Positions 6,621 to 9,155 of a DNA stretch of 9,155 bases are shown piece after piece (within the stretch, counting starts at the first letter, position 1; every line of letters begins with the position of its first letter). This stretch comes from Nitrospirota bacterium (GTDB lineage: Bacteria > Nitrospirota > Thermodesulfovibrionia > Thermodesulfovibrionales > Dissulfurispiraceae), in contig DUZI01000054.1 of NCBI GenBank assembly GCA_013349595.1, forward strand, positions 1 to 9,155. Direction: 5' to 3'. Made by a program: the position numbers and the translations under genes. The notes beneath the pieces are model-generated. The model ran no database searches. It had not been told where the DNA came from and was given only the letters and a program-made list of their open reading frames with translations.

Positions 6621-7281
6621 GATTTAATACCTTTATGACAGGATAGTCCTTCCAAAACTCTATAATATTTACACATCCATAGGTTTGCTCAATACGAAAG
6701 ATGTTTTTTAAGGGTATGCCAAGGAGATAACAAAGAATAATCCTATTAACACCACCATGGGCAGTTATGATAATATTGTCCGTTTTATGAGACTTGAGGA
6801 TTTCCTTAAATCTTGGTATGACCCTTTTTTTTACATCCATTGAGCTTTCCCCTTTTGGTGGGCTATATCGTAATGGATTTTTTCTCCATTGACTAAACTC
6901 TTTGGGATATTTTTCCTTTATATCAAGAAATGTCATACCTTCCCATAAACCAAAACTCCTCTCTGTAAATTCTTTTGTAACAATTGGTTTGATGTGAAAT
7001 CTCTCCCCAATAATCTCAGCACTCCTATATGCCCTGATTAGTGATGAACTGTAAATTACTGTCTCTGCGTGATGAATCAATTCAGAACCATGTATCTCAG
7101 CAAGATAGGATTGCCTTTGTTCGTCTATTGAGGAATTTATTGCCTTTTCTATAAACCTTGCAGAATGTCTTATCTGTTCTTCACCCTTTTCTGATAGAGG
7201 GACATCAATACTCCCTTTGTATCTCTTTTTGTCATCACCGCCAGTTTCTCCATGCCTTACGAGATATAAAGTCTTGACCAT
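6613..7281 (-). CDS. cobC: Histidine phosphatase, probable alpha-ribazole phosphatase
   Basis: A phosphoglycerate-mutase-like histidine phosphatase. Its place between cobS and cbiP suggests it removes the phosphate from alpha-ribazole 5'-phosphate or adenosylcobalamin 5'-phosphate. Visible catalytic residues are LVRHGET (phospho-acceptor His10), the arginine of SLIRAYRSAE (Arg83), the acidic site in FTERSFGLWEG (Glu107) and TAHGGVNR (His175). At 222 residues it is longer than the roughly 200 common for CobC. The extra residues are a polar stretch around 50-72, between the first helix and the conserved YSS segment. The start overlaps cobS by 25 nt; the ribosome site is weak (GGTGAT about 3 nt upstream), so coupling to cobS translation is likely. 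Substrate assignment rests on context, since this superfamily is broad. Confidence 0.85.
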   Translation of the reverse strand: MVKTLYLVRHGETGGDDKKRYKGSIDVPLSEKGEEQIRHSARFIEKAINSSIDEQRQSYLAEIHGSELIHHAETVIYSSSLIRAYRSAEIIGERFHIKPIVTKEFTERSFGLWEGMTFLDIKEKYPKEFSQWRKNPLRYSPPKGESSMDVKKRVIPRFKEILKSHKTDNIIITAHGGVNRIILCYLLGIPLKNIFRIEQTYGCVNIIEFWKDYPVIKVLNHV

Positions 7282-8066
7282 AGTATCACCATAATTAAAA
7301 ATATCACATCTGTTATCTCTGAAATAGAACCTACCGTATCGCCTGTAAGTCCGCCAAAATGCTTCTTATAAAATAAAATCAACCCTCTGACCAAAAAATA
7401 AATTAAAATCATGATTATTGTAAAAAATAGAACCTGTCCCTGTGGGATATATATATTTGGGGCAGATAATATTAATCCAAAGAGGCAGATTAATAAAAAG
7501 GTAGCAAAAATAAAACTCCTGTTACTTGCTTTACCAACCAAAAGACTGCCCAGACCATCTTGTTTTGCTGGGACTCCATGATACAGTGCTATTACCATTG
7601 ACCATTTAGATATAACGGGCATTAATAGTAAAGAAGAATAATAAACAAGTGGCAGTAAATTACTCACACTCTTTATGGATAAATATTTTATTGCGAGGGT
7701 AAAGACTATTGCAATTACACCAATGGCACCAACAGAGCTGTCTTTCATCACTGATAGTTTTTTTTCTTTATCACCTCTCACAGCAAGACCATCAAAGGTA
7801 TCAGCAAGGGCATCGAGATGAAATCCACCATTTGTCATTACATAAGTCAACAAGATAAAGGCTATGCAGAGATCAGGGTGAAATAGCTGACCTAGTACCA
7901 ATTCTATAAACAATAAAATAAGTCCCTGAATTAAACCTACCAAAGGAAAGAAAGCTACAATCTTATGAAAGTCTGAAGCTGAATAAGCTATTGACTTTCC
8001 TATGGGGATAATAGTCAAAAATTGTATGGCTAAAATTAGATTTTTCATCGTGGTTGCATCAATCAT
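7257..8066 (-). CDS. cobS: Adenosylcobinamide-GDP ribazoletransferase (cobalamin synthase)
   Basis: Condenses adenosylcobinamide-GDP with alpha-ribazole or its phosphate, the final assembly step, in the cytoplasmic membrane. It is a polytopic membrane protein with hydrophobic stretches at about 36-58, 67-80, 113-128, 138-162, 184-201, 210-232 and 252-266. The acidic metal-binding signature TNGGFHLDALADTFDG lies at 78-93 with RGDKEKKLSVMKDSSVGAIG after it, and GGLTGDTVGSISEITD is at 238-253. It is the first gene of the operon. The start is uncertain: ATG 8066 gives 269 residues, while ATG 8048 begins MKNLILAIQFLT, closer to typical family N-termini, and neither has a clear Shine-Dalgarno sequence. 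The predicted transcript start near 8076 leaves a leader of 10 or 28 nt. Confidence 0.93.
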   Translation of the reverse strand: MIDATTMKNLILAIQFLTIIPIGKSIAYSASDFHKIVAFFPLVGLIQGLILLFIELVLGQLFHPDLCIAFILLTYVMTNGGFHLDALADTFDGLAVRGDKEKKLSVMKDSSVGAIGVIAIVFTLAIKYLSIKSVSNLLPLVYYSSLLLMPVISKWSMVIALYHGVPAKQDGLGSLLVGKASNRSFIFATFLLICLFGLILSAPNIYIPQGQVLFFTIIMILIYFLVRGLILFYKKHFGGLTGDTVGSISEITDVIFLIMVILWSRLYIS

Positions 8067-8082
8067 CTAAAACAAGAATGAA

Positions 8083-8091
8083 ATTATATCA
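8083..8091 (-). promoter_or_regulatory. Extended -10 promoter of the cob operon
   Basis: On the minus strand the sequence is TG-A-TATAAT, a perfect extended -10 element, predicting a start near 8076. No -35 resembling TTGACA is seen 16-18 nt upstream, where the DNA belongs to palindromic repeat copy A. The extended -10 probably compensates. The leader is too short for a cobalamin riboswitch. The TG half falls inside the 13-mer ATCATACCTTAAG discussed separately. Confidence 0.65.
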
Positions 8092-8100
8092 TACCTTAAG
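8088..8100 (+). repeat. 13-nt direct repeat ATCATACCTTAAG, copy 1
   Basis: Identical to 8292-8304; the two copies bracket palindromic repeat A exactly (8101-8291 between them). Copy 1 overlaps the extended -10 of the cob promoter. Its ACCTTAAG part also starts repeat B at 8779, so some of it may belong to the element itself rather than being a target duplication. Confidence 0.7.
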
Positions 8101-8291
8101 ATAGGGATAGGAAGGGCTGTTTCAGGCCTTTTATAATCGACAAATTTTATTTATTTTTTTTATTCATTAATAATGCAATGCCTTATGACAAAGCCCTAGA
8201 ACTTTTTTTTATAAGGTGTCGTATAAAAATCCTTCACCAGCCCTTCCTATCTTACTTGTATTAAGCTTTTTAGTTCTATCGCCGATTTGGG
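8093..8291 (+). repeat. Palindromic repeat family, copy A (between cobS and perR)
   Basis: A 199-nt element sharing start (ACCTTAAGATAGGGATAG), loop (CCTTATGACAAAGCCCTAG) and tail (AAGCTTTTTAGTTCTATCGC) with copy B. Arms GATAGGAAGGGCTG (8106-8119) and CAGCCCTTCCTATC (8238-8251) pair perfectly over 14 bp; the stem then continues with internal mismatches (11 of 16 positions) to TTTTATA/TATAAAA and CGAC/GTCG. The loop has a further inverted pair, CCTTAT (8181-8186) and ATAAGG (8211-8216). It fills most of the 277-nt gap between the divergent genes and contributes sequence next to both promoters. No protein is encoded. Confidence 0.85.
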
Positions 8292-8304
8292 ATCATACCT
8301 TAAG
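8292..8304 (+). repeat. 13-nt direct repeat ATCATACCTTAAG, copy 2
   Basis: An exact copy of 8088-8100, ending one base before the perR -35 hexamer at 8306. With the following G it includes the 8-bp palindrome CCTTAAGG (8298-8305). It may be a target-site duplication left by copy A or a protein-binding site shared by the two divergent promoters. Confidence 0.7.
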
Positions 8305-8305
8305 G

Positions 8306-8334
8306 TTGACAAATTTTTTTTATTAATTTAGAAT
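8306..8334 (+). promoter_or_regulatory. perR promoter (TTGACA-17-TAGAAT)
   Basis: A perfect -35 hexamer TTGACA at 8306-8311, a 17-nt spacer rich in T, and TAGAAT (five of six consensus bases) at 8329-8334. The predicted start is about 8341, only about 3 nt before the ATG at 8344, so the mRNA would be essentially leaderless. This agrees with the absence of any Shine-Dalgarno sequence before perR. Confidence 0.75.
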
Positions 8335-8343
8335 AATTCTAAA
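8327..8343. promoter_or_regulatory. Per-box-like 17-bp palindrome, probable perR autoregulatory operator
   Basis: TTTAGAATAATTCTAAA is a perfect inverted repeat of 8+1+8. It closely resembles the Per box known from Bacillus (TTATAATNATTATAA, 7-1-7), matching 13 of 15 positions. It covers the -10 hexamer and the predicted start site, so a bound dimer would block RNA polymerase. Autoregulation by the adjacent PerR is inferred; negative autoregulation is usual in this family. Confidence 0.75.
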
Positions 8344-8739
8344 ATGGAAAATTTCAAACAGACATCTCAAAGACTGGCTATAATTGATTATCTCAAGGAT
8401 AATAAGAATCATCCTACTGTAGAGGAAATATTCAAGTCAGTAAAGGATAAAAATCCTCATGTCTCTCTTGCAACTGTCTATAATACAATTGATATGCTCA
8501 AAAAGAGAGGTATTATCTCTGAGCTTACAATAAATTCAACAAAAAGGAGGTATGACCCTAATCCAAATTATCACCATCATTTTATCTGTCTTTCTTGTAA
8601 GAATGTATTTGACATTGAGGAAAAAATCAATATCACCTTGTCTGAGGAATTGAAAAATTCCTATAAAATTCATGGCTATGAGATTGATTTATATGGCTAT
8701 TGCAATAACTGTAAAAAGGAGCTTAGCGGGATAGATTAG
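8344..8739 (+). CDS. perR: PerR-type peroxide-sensing repressor of the Fur family
   Basis: A 131-residue cytosolic metal-dependent DNA-binding regulator. The N-terminal winged helix spans about 1-70, with QTSQRLAIIDYL (6-17) and the recognition helix VSLATVYNTIDML (40-52). The regulatory metal site of B. subtilis PerR (H37, D85, H91, H93, D104) is fully matched at a constant offset of 14 by His23, Asp71, His77, His79 and Asp90. Aspartates at the positions of D85 and D104 favour PerR over Fur. The structural zinc site is Cys82-x2-Cys85 and Cys120-x2-Cys123. The N-terminus is about 14 residues shorter than in Bacillus, so the start is at the latest plausible ATG. It is transcribed away from the cob operon and flanked by palindromic repeats; no peroxide-defence gene is visible beside it. 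Targets are unknown. Confidence 0.92.
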   Translation: MENFKQTSQRLAIIDYLKDNKNHPTVEEIFKSVKDKNPHVSLATVYNTIDMLKKRGIISELTINSTKRRYDPNPNYHHHFICLSCKNVFDIEEKINITLSEELKNSYKIHGYEIDLYGYCNNCKKELSGID

Positions 8740-8758
8740 TGTGACATGACAAAGTAAT

Positions 8759-8776
8759 TCCCACTATAAAGTGGGA
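8759..8776 (+). terminator. Short hairpin after perR, weak terminator candidate
   Basis: TCCCAC (8759-8764), loop TATAAA, then GTGGGA (8771-8776) make a 6-bp stem beginning 20 nt after the perR stop. No T-run follows, so intrinsic termination is doubtful. The long stem of repeat B just downstream may form the actual 3' end. Confidence 0.3.
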
Positions 8777-8778
8777 TA

Positions 8779-8964
8779 ACCTTAAGATAGGGATAGTAAG
8801 GGCTGTTTCAGGATTTTTATAATCGACAAATTTTATTTAATTTTCTTTATTCATTGCCTTATGACAAAGCCCTAGGAACTTTGTCGTATAAAAATCCTGA
8901 AACAGCCCTTACTATCTTACTTGCTGATTTTACTAAGCTTTTTAGTTCTATCGCTGATTTTGGG
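8779..8964 (+). repeat. Palindromic repeat family, copy B, with 30-bp perfect stem
   Basis: A 186-nt element in the same orientation as copy A. The left arm at 8792-8821 and right arm at 8887-8916 are perfect inverse complements over 30 bp. After a 2-nt bulge, CGACAAA (8824-8830) pairs with TTTGTCG (8880-8886) for 7 more. The loop carries CCTTATGACAAAGCCCTAGG as in A, but lacks the TAATGCAA block and the ATAAGGTG block. The tail AAGCTTTTTAGTTCTATCGC then GATTTTGGGA matches A. Found directly downstream of perR; encodes nothing recognisable. Confidence 0.88.
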
Positions 8965-8970
8965 AGTTGA

Positions 8971-9114
8971 TGAAAAATTTTATACGACACCTTATGAAAG
9001 ATATCTTGAGAAACCTTAGCAAAAGGCATTGCACTATAAAGAATAAAGCAAAATTAAAATGAAATCGTCGATTGTTAAAATTCAGAAACAGCCCTTTCTA
9101 TCGCTTTTTTTGGG
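8971..9114 (-). repeat. Palindromic repeat family, diverged copy C (inverted)
   Basis: Read on the minus strand, this has GCGATAGAAAGGGCTGTTTC, then AATCGAC, then AGTGCAATGCCTT, then CATAAGGTGTCGTATAAAA, in the same order and similar spacing as copy A. It abuts copy B tail to tail. It is more diverged than A and B: the two stem arms no longer match well, and the loop has lost the GACAAAGCCCTAG block. From 8740 to the window end, nothing but repeats and a possible ORF tail is seen. Confidence 0.7.
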
Positions 9115-9155
9115 TTGAAATTATCTGATCGATTCTCATCCATATTTCTTCTTAA
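9075..9155 (-). CDS. Possible C-terminal tail of an ORF entering from the right edge
   Basis: The minus-strand frame is open from the window edge to TAA at 9075-9077 (26 codons). It ends in MDENRSDNFNPKKAIERAVSEF-like residues when read from an internal ATG at 9143; only short parts can be judged. Its last 13 or so codons lie inside repeat copy C. It could be the end of a neighbouring gene whose terminus was supplied by the repeat, as proposed for cbiB, or simply chance. No homology is recognised. Confidence 0.2.
   Translation of the reverse strand, partial: LRRNMDENRSDNFNPKKAIERAVSEF

Noticed and set aside
8093..8343. tRNA or known structured RNA between cobS and perR
   Set aside because: No cloverleaf or TψC-like motif; the folding potential comes from the long repeat arms also found downstream of perR.
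8740..9155. CRISPR array
   Set aside because: The repeats are long, palindromic, only three in number, in mixed orientation and unevenly spaced, with no short regular repeat-spacer pattern.

Overview
The window is an AT-rich bacterial locus dominated by one cobalamin (vitamin B12) biosynthesis operon on the minus strand. Its genes are tightly packed and often overlap. It uses the cobalt-early (anaerobic) versions of the enzymes: a CbiX chelatase fused to CbiC, plus CbiA, CbiP and CbiB. Together with a PerR-type peroxide regulator, this suggests an anaerobic or microaerophilic Gram-negative lineage of the Nitrospirota/Desulfobacterota kind. I cannot place it at genus level.

Layout in the direction of minus-strand transcription: cobS (8066-7257), cobC (7281-6613), cbiP/cobQ (6620-5106) and cbiB (5109-4102) overlap one another by 25, 8 and 4 nt. 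A 434-nt gap filled with repeats (3668-4101) follows. Then come cobD (3667-2522), cbiA (2520-1213) and a cbiX-cbiC fusion (1200-220). After these lies a 20-codon fragment resembling the start of ispH (171-109), which is cut off by a repeat. A divergent plus-strand gene, perR (8344-8739), lies beyond the operon head.

How the genes work together: the CbiX domain inserts cobalt into sirohydrochlorin and the CbiC domain makes cobyrinate. CbiA amidates side chains a and c, and CbiP amidates b, d, e and g. CobD makes aminopropanol phosphate, which CbiB attaches. CobS joins the lower ligand and CobC removes a phosphate. The ring-methylation and contraction enzymes (CbiL, F, G, H, D, E, T, J), the adenosyltransferase, CobU/CobP and CobT are not here and must be encoded elsewhere.

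Regulation: the operon head has an extended -10 promoter (TG-A-TATAAT) and a leader of only about 10-28 nt, so there is no room for a cobalamin riboswitch. perR has a strong TTGACA-17-TAGAAT promoter. A perfect 17-bp palindrome of Per-box type overlaps its -10 and ends at the base before the start codon, so the mRNA is predicted to be nearly leaderless and autoregulated.

The intergenic DNA is unusual. Every gap holds dispersed palindromic repeats. One family (about 145-200 bp, copies at 8093-8291, 8779-8964 and inverted at 8971-9114) folds into long hairpins and flanks perR. A second set, with terminal inverted repeat AGCGATAAGG, splits the cob operon and supplies the last codons of cbiB. A related sequence lies at 14-49, beside the truncated ispH-like fragment. 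The repeats look like mobile, MITE-like elements that are reshaping gene ends and promoters.
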